A stretch of 64,000 nucleotides of DNA from Musa acuminata AAA Group (Eukaryota; Streptophyta; Magnoliopsida; Zingiberales; Musaceae). This document shows, one piece after another, positions 9,541 through 22,557 of this stretch. The notes beneath the pieces are model-generated. The model was given only the letters and a program-made list of their open reading frames with translations. It was not told the DNA's origin and made no database searches. Position 1 is the stretch's first letter. The number at the start of each line of letters is the position of its first letter. The position numbers were made by a program, and so were the translations under genes. The stretch lies in the NCBI RefSeq assembly GCF_036884655.1, contig NC_088357.1:7055001-7119000 (forward strand). The letters run 5' to 3'.

Positions 9541-12470
9541 GGGTGTGAGCTATAGATGAATTCACTTTTTGTATTATGTTTGTAAAAGGTATAAAATATA
9601 ATATTATATTTACGAAAAGTATGAACACTATTTTTTTTAATGTTATTAAGTAATAAGGTAAATTTTATTAAGAAAGAAGAGAAGAATAAAAATCATGTTT
9701 TTCTAATGACTTATAATAATTCGAAAGAAAATTGATTTATGATATAGTATCTAGATACAAGATCTTTAAATTATATATGTTACATTAAAGAATGTTTTCT
9801 GAACTAAATATAAGTTATTTCGGTAATATTATATTTGGTGATCTATCTCAAATACTAGTAAGAGGGTAAAATTTTTCTTAAACTTAACAATGACAAAGAA
9901 TTATATATTTCAGATGTTTATAATGTTCCTAAGATGAAAAATAATATTAGAAACTTAGAACAATTATTCAAAAAAAATTATGATATCTAGATGAAAGATA
10001 TGACTCTTTCAATTCCTAATAAGAATTGAATAAGAATAAAAATATTAATTTTACATCTGAAAATGATAAAAAATAGAGTGTTTTCTCTATTTTTTTTTAT
10101 TTTTTTTATCAGTCAAATTATTTTAAAACTTATATTAACGATAATTTTATATTATGACAACTTAGATATGTTGACTTAAATTTTAAGACTTCAAAACTTC
10201 TAGAGAAATATAATATAGTAATAGGATTGCTAAGAATCGATCGTGAATCGAAATTATATAAAGTGCGTGTTCTTAGGCAAGCAATAAAGAAAACTTTTAA
10301 AATTAAGAAGAACAAAAAGATCATGTCATCGACTAGATCTAGTGTACTTAGATGTTTATGGCCCTATTAGTCCAGTATTAGTTAGAGAAAGCTAGTATTT
10401 TCTTATCTTCACGAATGATCATAGTGACAAAATTTAGGTTTACATGTTAAATGAAAAGAAATAAGTTCTAAAAAAAATTAAAAAAAATAAGTATTTAGTT
10501 AAAAAACAAAGTAGTTGTAAGGTTAAATATTTAAGAATAGATAATAGTGATAAATATATATCATATGAATTTAATTTTTATAAAAATAATAAAATTTTAC
10601 ATTAATTCACTATGTCATACACATCTCAATAAAATAATATCTCAAAAAGATAAAATAGGACTATACTTAATATGATTCGATATATATTAAAGGAGAATCT
10701 TAGAGAGATACTATTGCTTGTGTAGTTTATTTACTTAACAGGTTTTCGACAATGTGAATTAATAATGTTACAATAGAAAGTAGAGAGCTTACAGAAACTA
10801 AGAGTCAATTATTTGAGAATTTTTGGAAGTACTATATTTACTAAGATACTAAAAGAGAAGCGAATAAAACTTGAGGATAAAAGTCAAAATTACATCTTAT
10901 TAGGTTATGCCAAAAATTTTAATGATTATTTTTAGGATCGTGAAGACACTAAGAGGAGAGTGAGGGCGTGAATTAGTGCTATCAAAATAAAGTTCGGATT
11001 TAAAAATTTCGATCAATAAAACCCGTATCGGAAATGTGTTTAACTGAAAATGTGAATAAGGGTAGTGAAAAAGAAAATAAGTAAATAATGACAAGGCAAG
11101 ACAAGAAGGATGCAAACTGATTTATAGTGGTTGGTCGTCTCCTAATTCCTCTTCGCTCGAGGCCATCGGCTTTCACTATTGATCTTTGTTTCAATGGACG
11201 AAGATCAACTACTCTTGTTACAAACCTTCTCCTATTCACAAGCTTACGAGAGAACCTTTTTACCTCTCTTCTTCTTTTAACAATATTAGGAGAGAACCTT
11301 TACACCTCTCTTTTACATAAGACATCACACTTCCTTAGTATAACCTCTACACTCAAGGAGGAAGATATTCAACCACTTTCAAGAGAGTTTATAACACTTT
11401 TATGCTTAATAATTTCTACTCTATCACGCAAGCATGAGTGAAGTATTTATAGACCCCAAATGACTTGAAAAATATAACCAAAAATTTAAATTCCCAAGTT
11501 TTCTGGGTATTAGCAGTACTACCGCCAGCGCTAGGCGATAATATCACCAAATAGAACCCAAGAATCTGGGCTCTAGTAGTACCATCGTCAACCTATGCGA
11601 TACTACCGTCGTTAGGTGGTACCACCACCAACATTGGGCGGTACTATCGTCGAGATTCTCGGATAAGCACAAATAATGCTTTCCTACTCTAAGGTGGTAC
11701 CATTGTTTGATCCTGATAGTGCCATTACCTAGCCCAACCCTAGGTCACTGAATTGGCCTTTCAATAGGCCCAATTCGATCCTGCTTCTAGCCCAAAGGGC
11801 TCATAATCAAGTTGGTAATGTTAGGCCCAAAACCAACTCAATTAGACTCTTAACAACTCTAATTATAATAATGCATACTTTTCGTCTGAACTTCTAATGC
11901 ACCGTCCTTTACTTCAACGTATTGCCCGATTCATCAACATATTAACCTCCCACAATATTTGATCTTTATGGGGCAATATCCGATCATTTTGACCCGATGC
12001 TCAAACTTATGGCACGACATCCGTCCTCCGACATATCGACCAATCCTCCAGCTTGACGTTCAATCTTTGACATGATGCTCTTCGGCCCAATGTCTGATTC
12101 TCCTACTTCAACAATTTATCATTTGATGGCTCAAGTCAATGATCGAAGTTTCTCCTACATAACTTATCTCAAACACTTATTAGTCTATAAACTCATCAAT
12201 TGATTTTATCATCAAAATTTGAGATTTAATAGTTATAAATTCTATAATCCTATCATAAACAAAGTTGTGACATCAAGAAATGTTAAGTTTGATAAATAAA
12301 AGATTTAGAACTGAAAAATTGATGAGCAGAATAAGAAAATTATAGCTTTAGGAGATAATAACATAATACAAGTAAGTATTGAAGAATATTTGCTTGAATT
12401 ATCAGCTAGATTGGATATGTCACATGATTCAAGAAGTCTGATTATAAGAATAAGAAAACTATAGCTTTAG
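9541..12470 (+). mobile_element. Decayed Ty1/copia element A (5' pol part)
   Basis: Conceptual translation in shifting frames shows copia polyprotein pieces: the protease-integrase linker (consensus-like LYISDVYDVPKMK at about 9895-9940), a GKQ..K.FKLRRTKRS segment before the integrase core (about 10,272-10,345), the integrase core with its terminal KL.DKS (about 10,870-10,900), and a short linker after 12,229. Many stops and frameshifts make it inactive. It is interrupted by an unrelated insert at about 10,926-12,229. At about 12,470 it jumps back to the linker region, where element B starts. No LTRs were identified. Confidence 0.75.
10926..12229. mobile_element. Insert inside copia element A, possibly an LTR fragment
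   Basis: The copia reading is broken near 10,926 and resumes near 12,229 with the sequence that is continuous at 13,490 in element B. The intervening 1.3 kb has less extreme AT content and no convincing coding frame. It carries a cluster of GGTGGTACCACC/GCGGTACTA-type motifs at 11,510-11,720. It looks like part of another retroelement (an LTR or untranslated region), not a gene. Confidence 0.5.
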
Positions 12471-15190
12471 GAGATAACAAAGAATTATATATTTCAGATG
12501 TTTATGATGTTCTTGATATCAAAAATAATATTATGAGCTTGGGGTAATTATTTAAAAAATATTATGATATTTAGATGAAAGATATGACTCATTTAATTCC
12601 TAATAAGAATAAAATATTAATTTTACATATGGAAATGATAAAAAAAAGAGTATTTCCTCTATATTTTTTATATTTTTTGATCAATCAAATTATTTTAAAA
12701 CTTACATTAAGGATAATTCTTCATTATGACATCTCAGGTATATTTACTTAAATTTTGAGACTTTAAACCTTCTAGAGAAGTATTATATAGTAACATGATT
12801 GCTAAGAATTGATCGCTCATCAAAGTTATATAAAGTGTGCGTCATGGGAAGCAAGAAAGAAAACCTTTCAAATTAAGAAGAACAAAAAGATCAAGTTATC
12901 GACTGGATCAAGTGCACTCAGATATTTATAGTCCTATCAATCTAGTATCACTTGGAGGAAGTTAATATTTTCTTATCTTCCCTAATGATCATAGTGGAAA
13001 AATTTAAGTTTACATATTAATTAAAAAAAATTTCTAAACAAATTTAAGAATTTAATTAAAAGATAAATTGAATGTAAGATTAAGTGTTTAATAATAGATA
13101 ATGGTGGTAAATATATATCAAATAAATTTAATTTTTTTTATAAAAATAATAAAATTTTATATTAATTCACTATGTCATACACATGTCAATAAAATATTAT
13201 CCCAGAAAGATAAAATATGATTATACTTAATATGATTCGATACATGTTAAAGGAAAAAAGAATTCTTAAAGAATCTTCGAGAGATATTATTGCTTGTGCA
13301 GTTTATGTGCTTAATAGGTTTCCAATAAAGTAAATTAGAATATTACACTAGAAAGTATAGGGTTTACAGAAACCAAGAGTTGATTATTTGAGAATTTTTA
13401 GATTTGTGATATGCCAAAAGAGAAGAGAACAAAACTTGAAGATAAAAGTCAAGATTGCATCTTGTTAGATTATGTCGAGAATTTCAATGGTTACAAATTC
13501 TATAATCTTATCATAAACAAAGTTGTAATATAAAGAGATATTGAGTTTGATAAATACTATATTTAGAACTGAAAAATTGATGAATAGAATGAGAAAGCTA
13601 TAACTTCAAAAGATAATAATATAATACAAACAAGCATCAAAGAATCTTTGCTTGAATTATCACCTAGATTGGTTAGGTCACGTAATTCAAAAAGTCTGAT
13701 TATAAGAAGGACAAGAATGATTCAAGAGCTATATAATATGACTCGAAGAATTGATACTAATAATGATAAGCTTTATTTATTTTATCTTTTTCCAAGATAT
13801 GCTCCATTAACATTCAAAGAAGCTTGTAGAAAGGAAAAATAATGAGAAGCTATAAACGAAAAAATTCTTGCTATTAATAAAAATGATACATAGGAGCTTA
13901 CTACACTTTTAAAAAATTACAAAGCAATCAATGTTAAAAGGATCTTCAAAATAAAAGGAAATGCATAAGAGGAGGTTGAGAGGTAGAGAAATACAAAGCT
14001 CGATTAATTACAAAGGGATACAAACAGTAATATGGGATGACTATGAAGAAGTATCCATACCAATTGCTCGACTAGAGACAATTAGATTACTTATCTCCCT
14101 AGCACTCAAATGAAATGAAAAAATTTAAATGGATGTTAAATCAATATTTCTTAATGGATTTCTTAAAAAAAAAGTATATGTTCAACAACCTCATGATTTT
14201 ATTATTCATGAATAAGAAGACAAGATATACAAGTTACATATGACTCTTTATGAGTTTAAACAAGCCCTATGAGTATGAAATTCATGAATAGATATTTATT
14301 TTATTTAAAATAATTTTTTAAATATCTACATGACCATGCTCTCTTTACGAAATTTAACTTTGATGGAGATACCCTATTTGTATATTTATATATAGATGAT
14401 TTATTTTTTACAAATAATAGTATCTCCATGATTAAAGATCTTAAACACTTTATGAAGAAGAAGCTTGAGATGATCAATTTGGGCCTAATGACTTATTTCC
14501 TTAGTATTGAAGTTATATAAGAAAATGAAAGAATTTTCATCTCATAAAAAAATTATGCAAAGGAGATCTTAAAGAAGTTTTCGATAGAAGATTGTTAACT
14601 AAGAAAGATGAAGGAAAACTAAGAAAGATGAAGGAAAACTAATTAACTAAGAAAGATGAACCTGTGGAATATAGCACCAAGTTAACTAAGAAAGATGAAG
14701 GAAAACTAATTAATCCAACTAATAGTAGAAGTCTAGTTAGATGTTTAAGATATTTGTCATGCACTCAATCAAATATATTATTTGGAGTTCGTTAATAAGT
14801 AGATATATGGAAGCTTCTAAGACATCTCATTTAAATATCGCTAAAAATTTTAGGACAATTGATTATGACATATTCTATTCATCGTCTAAAAGATTGGAGC
14901 TTATTAGATATAGCAATAGTGATTGGGTCGAAAACTACAATGATTAGAAGAATATAATCGGATTTGTATTTTATTTTGATGAATACATTCACATGTAAGA
15001 AAAAAAACCTATTATTATAGTTGTGAAGTAGAATATATAACAACATATTTATCATATAATACGATTAAAAATACTACTCCAAGAACTTCAAGTGTCACAA
15101 GAGAGGTCAATCAAGATTTATATTGATAATAATTCAGCTATTATCTTAGCCATGAACCTAATCTACTATAAAAGATCGAAGTATATCAAT
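12471..15190 (+). mobile_element. Decayed Ty1/copia element B (integrase-RT-RNase H)
   Basis: A second, more complete copy of the same copia family. After the integrase pieces (12,840-13,480) come the reverse transcriptase block with MDVKS.FLNGFL (about 14,130-14,175), KIYKLH.TLYE.KQA (about 14,220-14,270), the catalytic-box equivalent YIDDL (about 14,390-14,405), and RNase H remnants (about 14,900-15,180). Stops and frameshifts occur throughout. A local tandem duplication of about 20 bases disrupts 14,595-14,710. The 3' LTR is not visible; lectin-unit sequence begins near 15,190. Confidence 0.82.
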
Positions 15191-16030
15191 AAATAGATAT
15201 CATTGCTGATATATACTTTAATTAGCATCTCGAAGAACTTTATAAGTAATATTTGTGAAAGGATCCATTTTATGTAAGAAACTTGAGCACTACAAGACAA
15301 TATTGTAGTTGTGCCTTTGGATAGTGCCTTGGGTTGCTTCAGCATTTAGCTTCGAGTAGTTGTCATATGGACACTTATGCACAGGACTTTCGGAGATGAT
15401 GTATTACCTTGGATGCTTTGTTATGTGATCATATATAGCTTACAAAATCCATTTTGTATTATGCATTGTCCATCAAATATTTGTTAAAATATCTATTTGT
15501 GAGATCTTGAGTTTAATGTTTCTATTAATCTATTTTTCTTTTATAAATATTACTAAGATAAAATCAAATAAAACCGTGAGTCTTTATTTATACTTTGGCA
15601 TGTAAACGCTAACATAAAAGAAAATAAATAAAATATATAAATATATATTTATTCAGAACAAAATAAAATTTTGTATCACTTAATCATGTCCTACAGATCT
15701 GCGATCTGCAACATCAAACCAAAAAAAAAATATATGCATGCACCATCAAACCAAAAAAATAAAAATATGCATGTCCTACAGATCTGCGATCTGCATATCT
15801 CTCCAACTTGGCCGCCTTATTGGCCAGCTCGATGTATATAAATATGCATGCATATGATAGTGTGCGTGTATATATATACCATATATAACTCTCGTGTTTC
15901 CCAACACGTTTGCATGTGTCGACGGCCACGCTATATCCTTATCCGCTCCTCTTTAATTATTGACTCGACCACCATCCGTGATCGTCGCCGGTCACGCCTT
16001 CGTCGTCGAGATGCTCTACGCGACCCTCAT
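15191..16030. repeat. 5' flank of lectin unit L3
   Basis: Upstream unit sequence matching about 300-1188 of L1. It differs by a local tandem duplication: the palindromic CAGATC-TGC-GATCTG motif and neighbouring A-rich and ATATGCATGCA segments occur twice, at about 15,694-15,708 and 15,779-15,793. CATGCA-type RY-like motifs are present at about 15,733-15,740 and 15,846-15,853. No gene is supported. Confidence 0.65.
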
Positions 16031-16129
16031 CACGTGATACACGCTTTCCTCGAGGAAGCCACGGACGAGGGGGTGAGCGTTACACCTCCACTCCACCCCG
16101 AGATCAGAGCCATGGCGATCCGCTATAAG
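16031..16129 (+). promoter_or_regulatory. L3 lectin promoter: G-box and TATA box
   Basis: CACGTG lies at 16,031-16,036 and TATAAG at 16,124-16,129, 84 bases before the start codon. The leader carries an extra CTCCATCT-like octamer relative to L1 and L2. Confidence 0.7.
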
Positions 16130-16207
16130 TAGCCTCCCTCCATCTCTCCCTCTTCCCCAACATCATCTTCTGCAGAAGAAAGGGAGGAGTTTGGTGCACA
16201 CAACACG

Positions 16208-16791
16208 ATGGTGAGAGGCTCTCTATACACACATAGTTTTCTGTCTGTGGAACAGTTTGGTTACCTCCGTGCGTTGTGTGTTGACGTCGATGGTGATGCA
16301 GAACGGAGCGATCAAGGTGGGAGCATGGGGAGGGAACGGAGGGTCGGCCTTCGACATGGGACCTGCTCATCGTATCATCAGCGTCAAGATTTTTTCCGGA
16401 GACGTGGTCGACGCCGTGGACGTCACCTTCACCTCCTACGGGAAGACGGAGACCCGACACTTCGGTGGCAGCGGTGGTACTCCCCACGAGGTTTGCATCA
16501 CTACCAATCTCAAAGCTCATAGCTGACTGCAGATTAATGGCTTCTACTTGGATGCAGATTGTTCTGCAGGAGGGCGAGTATCTGGTGGGAATGACGGGAG
16601 AATTTGCTAACTACCATGGAGTGGTGGTGTTGGGGAAGCTCGGCTTCAGCACCAACAAGAAAGCCTACGGACCTTTCGGCAACACGGGAGGGACTCCCTT
16701 CTCCCTTCCTATAGCAGCAGGCAAGATCTCGGGCTTCTTCGGCCGTGGCGGCAAGTTTCTTGACGCCATTGGGGTCTACTTGGAGCCATAA
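16208..16791 (+). CDS. BanLec-type jacalin-related lectin, copy L3
   Basis: Intact 141-aa lectin with exons 16,208-16,210, 16,302-16,490 and 16,558-16,791. It keeps both GxxxD loops, His84 and, in site I, the GKFLD form (K130). Private substitutions are H24 (Tyr elsewhere), S46 (Tyr elsewhere) and L89 (Val elsewhere). S95 and A100 are shared with L1; T77 with L2 and L4; A81 with L1 and L5. The polyadenylation signal is at 16,860-16,865. It lies between copia elements B and C. Confidence 0.94.
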
Positions 16792-18190
16792 TTGGACACT
16801 GCAGTAAATCACAAGAGTTGCTATGTGCTACTTTGAGTGATGAGATGAACGATGTCTGCAATAAATGGATCGGTGTTTGCCATCCCCAGTTGTTGTTGGA
16901 TGTCGCTTGGAATAATAATGATATGGTGTGTTACTATCAGAGCAATTGCATCACTGATTGGTTTGAGACTTCAGCCTTTAGGATCGCACAGACAAATAAA
17001 CGAAAGCAAATTAATTTGTTGTAGATGGTGATTGGAGTAATATATTTTAGGGTAGTGTTTTTGGGTTGGTTAGTAGATTGACTTGACAGTGGTGTTATAC
17101 GAGCACTCATGCGTACGGATTTTTTAAGCGTAATTGACTAGCCTTAAACCTTTATCGTGCGATTATTCTTAAAATTAATTTTTTTTTATTTTACATTGCC
17201 TATCTAATGTTTATCATAATATTTATTTATGAGATCTCGAATATAATATTTTCATTAATTCGTTTTCTCTTTTGTATGTTCTTAGGGGACCTCATGAGAT
17301 TACGGGGAGACTAATCGGATGAACACACAATGGTGCACATAACTTATGAAAAACCAACTAAATTCATTAGTCTCTAATTATATGTATAATCATTAATTTA
17401 GAAAAAAAAAAAAAGATCGATTCATGCATCAACACAAATTAGATAAGAATATGTGTACGATGGTAAACGGTAAGAGATCATTGACTCTAAAAAGATAACC
17501 CATTTGATCAAATAATTATTTAATCTTTATATTAAAAAAAGAGTTTTGATCTTTAACTGCAAGTTCTTCGTTACATCAAAAGTACTAGAAAATTAGGATA
17601 CCTCTAGCAAATCAGCATCGTTTCACAAAGTACAGTTTGTGGGCTACGATCCAAATATCGTACAACAAGATGAACATAAATGTATTGGGACTGTGTTTCG
17701 GGGTGGGTCCAACATGCAATAACTCATCATTGATTTCATGATAGCAAGTTATGGTTCACATCAAAGGAGGAAATGGACATGCTATCACTTTCATATAGAA
17801 AAGAGGAATCACAACAGGAAATGCCAAGTCATGAAAAATATAGTAGAAAATAATGTTTTTGGAGTCAATTGGAGAGTCATTAAGACTGATGCAAGATTTC
17901 GAGTCTGAATAGTACTCCTCGGAGTGTCCCTTCCAAAAGAAGATTATTTCTATTATAGAATGGAAATATTGTGGAACTCAGTTGTTCATCAAATTTGTGC
18001 TCGTCGTCCTAGTTTAAATTTGATGTTAGATAGATTAAAGAAAGAGAATTAATCACCAATAAAGTTGGTGGAAGTGACATTAAATTTATACAATGAAACT
18101 GAAACGTTGAAGTCTAAATGTATGATCTTATGTGTGCATTGATCATCTTCCTTTTGGCGGTGAGGAAAGAGGAAAAATAAAGGGTGCGAG
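16792..18190. repeat. Downstream tail of lectin unit L3
   Basis: 3' UTR and conserved tail. The remnant of the 65-codon frame (about 17,928-18,090) carries an internal deletion of about 18 bases that is shared with the L5 tail but not with those of L2 and L4. No gene is supported. Confidence 0.65.
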
Positions 18191-21100
18191 CTACGAATGA
18201 ATTCACTTTATATTATGTTTGTAAAAGGTATAAAATATAATATTATATTTACGAAATGTATAAACACTACTTTTTTTTTCATGTTATTAAGGTGATCAAA
18301 TTAATTTTATTAAAAAAAGAGAAGAATAAAAATCATGTTTTACTAATGACTTATTATAATTTGAAAGAAACTTGATTTATGACATCAGTTACATGAGCTT
18401 TAAATCATATATGTTGTATTAAAAACTATTTTTTGAACTAGATACAAGTTATTCCGATAATATTGCATTTGTTGATCTATCTCAAAGACTAGTAAGAGGC
18501 ATAGGTAAATATTTTCTTAAACTTAACAATAATAAAGAATTGTATATTTTAGATGTTTATGATGTTCCTAAGATGAAAATTAATATTATGAGCTTGAGAT
18601 AATTATTCTAAAAAGATTATAATATTTAGATGAAAGATATGACTCTTTCAATTCCTAATAAGAATTGAATAAGAATAAAATATAAATTTTACATGTGAAA
18701 ATGATTTTTAAAAAGGGTGTTTTCTCTATATTTTTATATTTTTTTTATCAATCATATTATTTTAAAACTTATATTAAAGATTATTCTACATATGATATCT
18801 TAGACATATTCACTTAAATTTTAAGACTTTAAAACTTTCACAGAAGTATAATATAGTAACAAGATTGATAAGAATGGATCGTCCATCAAAGTTAGGTAAA
18901 GTGTGTGTCATGATCAAGGAAGAAATAAAACCTTTCAAATTAAGAAGAACAAAAAGATCATGTCATCGGTTGGATCAGGTGCACTGAGATGTTTATGGCC
19001 CTATCAGTCCAATCTCACTTGAAAGAAGCTAATATTTTCTTATCTCGACTAATGATCATAATGACAAAATTTAGATTTACATATTAAATGAAAAGAAAGA
19101 AGTTCTAAATAAATTTAAGAATTTAGTTGAAAGATAAAGTGATGATAAGATTAAATGATTAAGAATAGATAATGGAGGTAAATATATATCAAATAAATTT
19201 ATTTTTTATATAAAAATAATAAAATAGTATATTATTTCACTATTCCATACACACCTCAAGAAAATGATATTTCAAAAATAAAAAAATAAGACTATACTAA
19301 ATACGGTCCGATATATGTTAAAGAAAAGAAGAATTCCTAAATAATATTGAAGAGATATTATTGCTTGTGTAGTTTCTTTACTTAATAAGTTTTCGAGAAG
19401 GTGAATTAATAATATTACACAAGAAAGTATAAAGCTTATAGAAACTAAGAGTCAATTATTTGAGAATTTTTGAAAGTGTTATATTTGCTGAGATGTCTAA
19501 AGAGAAGAGAATAATACATGAGGATAAAAGTCAAAATTATATCTTGTTAGATTAAGGTGAGAATTTCAATTGTTACAAATTCTATAATATTGTCACAAAC
19601 AAAGTTATGATATCAAAAGATTTTAAGTTTGATGAACAATAGATTTAAAATTGAAAATTTAAATAATAGCATAAGAAAGCTATAGCTTCAGAAGATAATA
19701 ATATAATACAAACAAGCACCAAAGAATCTTTGCTTGAATTATTAACTAGATTAGCTGGGTCACATAATTCTAGAAGTCTGATTATAAGAAGGTTGAACGA
19801 TTCAGGAGCTATATAATATGATTCGAATGATTGATATTAACAATGATGAGTTTTTTTTTTTTATCTTTTTATAATATATGATACATTAACCTTCGAAGAA
19901 GCTTATAGAGAAGAAAAATAATGAAAAGTTATAAATAAAAAAATTATGCTATTAGCAAAAATGTTACATAGGAGTTTATTACACTTCCAAAAGACCGCTA
20001 AGCAATCGGTGTTAAATGAATCTTTAAATCAAAAAGAAATGCACAGGGGGAGGTTGAGAAATATAAAGCTTAATTGGTTACAAAAAGATACAAACAATAA
20101 TATTAGATCGACTATAAAGAAGTATTCGCACCAATTATTTAACTAAAGACAATAAGATTTTTTATCTCCTTAGTAGCTCAAATGAAATGAAAAATTTTAT
20201 AAATGGATATCAAATCAATATTTTTTGATGGATTTCTGGAAGAAGAAGTATATGTTTAACAATCTCTTTATTTTATTATTCATAAATAAGAAGATAAAAT
20301 ATACAAATTAAAGAGGTCTCCTTATGAGCTTAAATAAGCCCCATGAGCAGAATAGATATTTATTTTATTCAAAATAATTTTAAAAATTTCTACATGAAGA
20401 TTCTCAAATTGAACTTTAATGGTGATATCCTATTTGTATATCTATATATAGATGATTTAATTTTTATAGATAATAGTGTCTCCATGATTAAAGATCTTAA
20501 ATACTCTATTAAGGAGTGAGATGATCGATTTGGGTCTAATGACTTATTTTCTTGGTATCGAAATTATATATGACAATGAAAGAATTTTCATCTCAAAAAA
20601 TAATTATACAAAGGAGATATTAAAGAAGTTTTCGATAGAAGATTGTTAACCTATTGATACACCTATAGAATATAGCACCAAGTTGACTAAGAAATATGAA
20701 AGGAAACCAATTAATCTAACTAATAGTAGAAGTTTAGTTAGATATTTAAGATATTTGATATGCACTCGACGCGATATATTATTTAGAGTTAGTTAATAAG
20801 TAGATATATGAAAACTCCTAAGACATTTCATTTAAAGATCGCTAAAAATATTTTACGATATAATAAAGGGATAATTGATTGTGACGTATTCTATTCATCC
20901 TCTAAAAGGTTGGAGCTCATTAGATATATTGATAATGATTGAGTCGGAAACTACGATGATCAGAAGAATACAATCGAATTTATATTTTATTTTAGTAAAG
21001 TTACATTCATGTGGTCTAAAGAAAAAAAATCATATTCTTGGCCTATTAAGTTGTGAAGTAGAATGAGATTAAGAATACTACTCCAAAAACTTCATGTGTC

Positions 21101-21600
21101 ATAGGAGAAGCCAATTATATGTTGACACCAAGTCAGCTATTATCTTAGTCATGAACCGAATCTATCATGAAAGATCGAAGCATATCATCAACACGAGACT
21201 TTATTTTATAAGTGACCATTTCGTAAATAGAAAAGTGAAGCTTCTTTTAAATTTAAAATCTTTTAAATTTAAAATATTTTAATAACTTCGATAAAAACTT
21301 GATATATTAGATGATACAAGTTTAAAGAAGAAGAATATTGAAATTAAACTTGTCAAAACATCATAAAAAAGATCATTGTATCATGAGGTAAAACAACATA
21401 TAGATGAATAAATTAAATTGATTATTAATTTTTAAAAGGAGTCTATTGAATAAGAGAGATTCATATTAAATATAATAAATATAATATATTCATGAGGATT
21501 ATATAAATCTAATGTGTTAAGTCATAAAATATATAAAGTTTTTTAAAATTATAATAAATTTCTTTTGAGTAAGTTTTGATAGCTCTATCATATTTATATA
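18191..21600 (+). mobile_element. Decayed Ty1/copia element C
   Basis: A third copy of the family of elements A and B, running from the protease-integrase linker (about 18,520-18,590) through integrase (18,890-19,560), reverse transcriptase (MDIKSIFFDGFLEEEVYV-like, about 20,205-20,260; YIDDL at about 20,445-20,460) to RNase H (20,870-21,240, including a HERSKHI..RLYFI segment). It has multiple stops and shifts. It lacks the insert found in element A and the microduplication found in element B. It ends close to the broken lectin copy at 21,607. Confidence 0.8.
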
Positions 21601-21606
21601 TCTATT

Positions 21607-22046
21607 GGGACATGGAGAGGGAACCGAGGGTCGACGTTCGAAATGAGACCTGCTTATCATATCATCAGCGCCAAGATCGGTGCAGGAGACGTGGTCGACG
21701 GCATGGACGTCACCTTCACCTACTACGGGAAGATGAAGACCCGACACTACGGTAAGCACCGGTGGTACTTCCCACGAGGTACTTCCCACGACGGCTTCTA
21801 CTTGGATGCAGATTGTTCTCGAGGAGGATGAGCATGTGGTGGGAATGGAGGGAGAGGTTACTACGTACCATGGACTGGTGATCGTAGGAAAGATTGGTTT
21901 CATCATCAACAAGAAAGCCTTCGGACCTTTGGGCAACATGGGAGGGACTCCGTTTGCCCTTCCGATAGCAGCAGGAAAGATCTCGGGCTTGTTCGGCCGT
22001 GGGTGCATGTTTCTTGACGCCACTGGGGGTCTACTTGGAGCCATAA
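21607..22046 (+). pseudogene. 5'-truncated, frameshifted BanLec pseudogene
   Basis: Homology to lectin exon 2 begins abruptly at the codons for the GGNGG segment, so the promoter, start codon and first residues are lost. The GDVVD loop is still readable, but one extra base in the GGSGG-equivalent region shifts the frame before the exon 2/intron 2 border; intron 2 is shortened. The exon 3 part is open from 21,809 (IVLEEDEHVVG) but an extra G in GATGCCACTGGGGG shifts the frame just before the C-terminus, replacing VYLEP. The equivalent of the normal stop is at 22,044-22,046. Substitutions are more numerous than among L1-L5, so it is an older copy. The 3' UTR relic continues to about 22,290. Confidence 0.88.
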
Positions 22047-22557
22047 TTGGAGACTGCAGTAAACTCCGAGAGTTGCTACGATGGATTGATATTGCCATCC
22101 TTAGCGGTTGTCGAATTGTATGTTTCTTGGAATAAGAATGATGTGGTGTGCTTTTATTAAAGCAATTGCATTACTAATTGGCTCGGGACTTCAGTCTTTT
22201 GCATGGCATAAATAGACCAAATCAAATTAAGTTGGTGTAGATAGTGATTGGGTATTGGTGTTGATAGAAATTGGGCCATCTAATAATATAATTCTAATTC
22301 TAATTCTATTCATATCTGAAATATGATGTTATCTTTTTATTAAATTATGCTGTCAATAATATAAATAATAAAAAATGGGTAAGTTTGAAATATGTCATTT
22401 GCCAAACAAAACAAAATTACATTTGACAGCTGTAAGTAGACCTTATTTTAAGTTTTTTTAATAGAAGTTTATGATTGATATAATTTAATATGAGTCTAAT
22501 ATGAATTGACAAAATAAAAAAAAATTAATCTAATTTTATCTTTTAATCTCACTTATT
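22047..22557. other. Relic 3' UTR and AT-rich spacer
   Basis: The first about 240 bases resemble the lectin 3' UTR, including GGTGTGCTTTTATTAAAGC and GACTTCAGTCTTTT relics. The rest is plain AT-rich sequence. No gene is visible. Confidence 0.55.
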
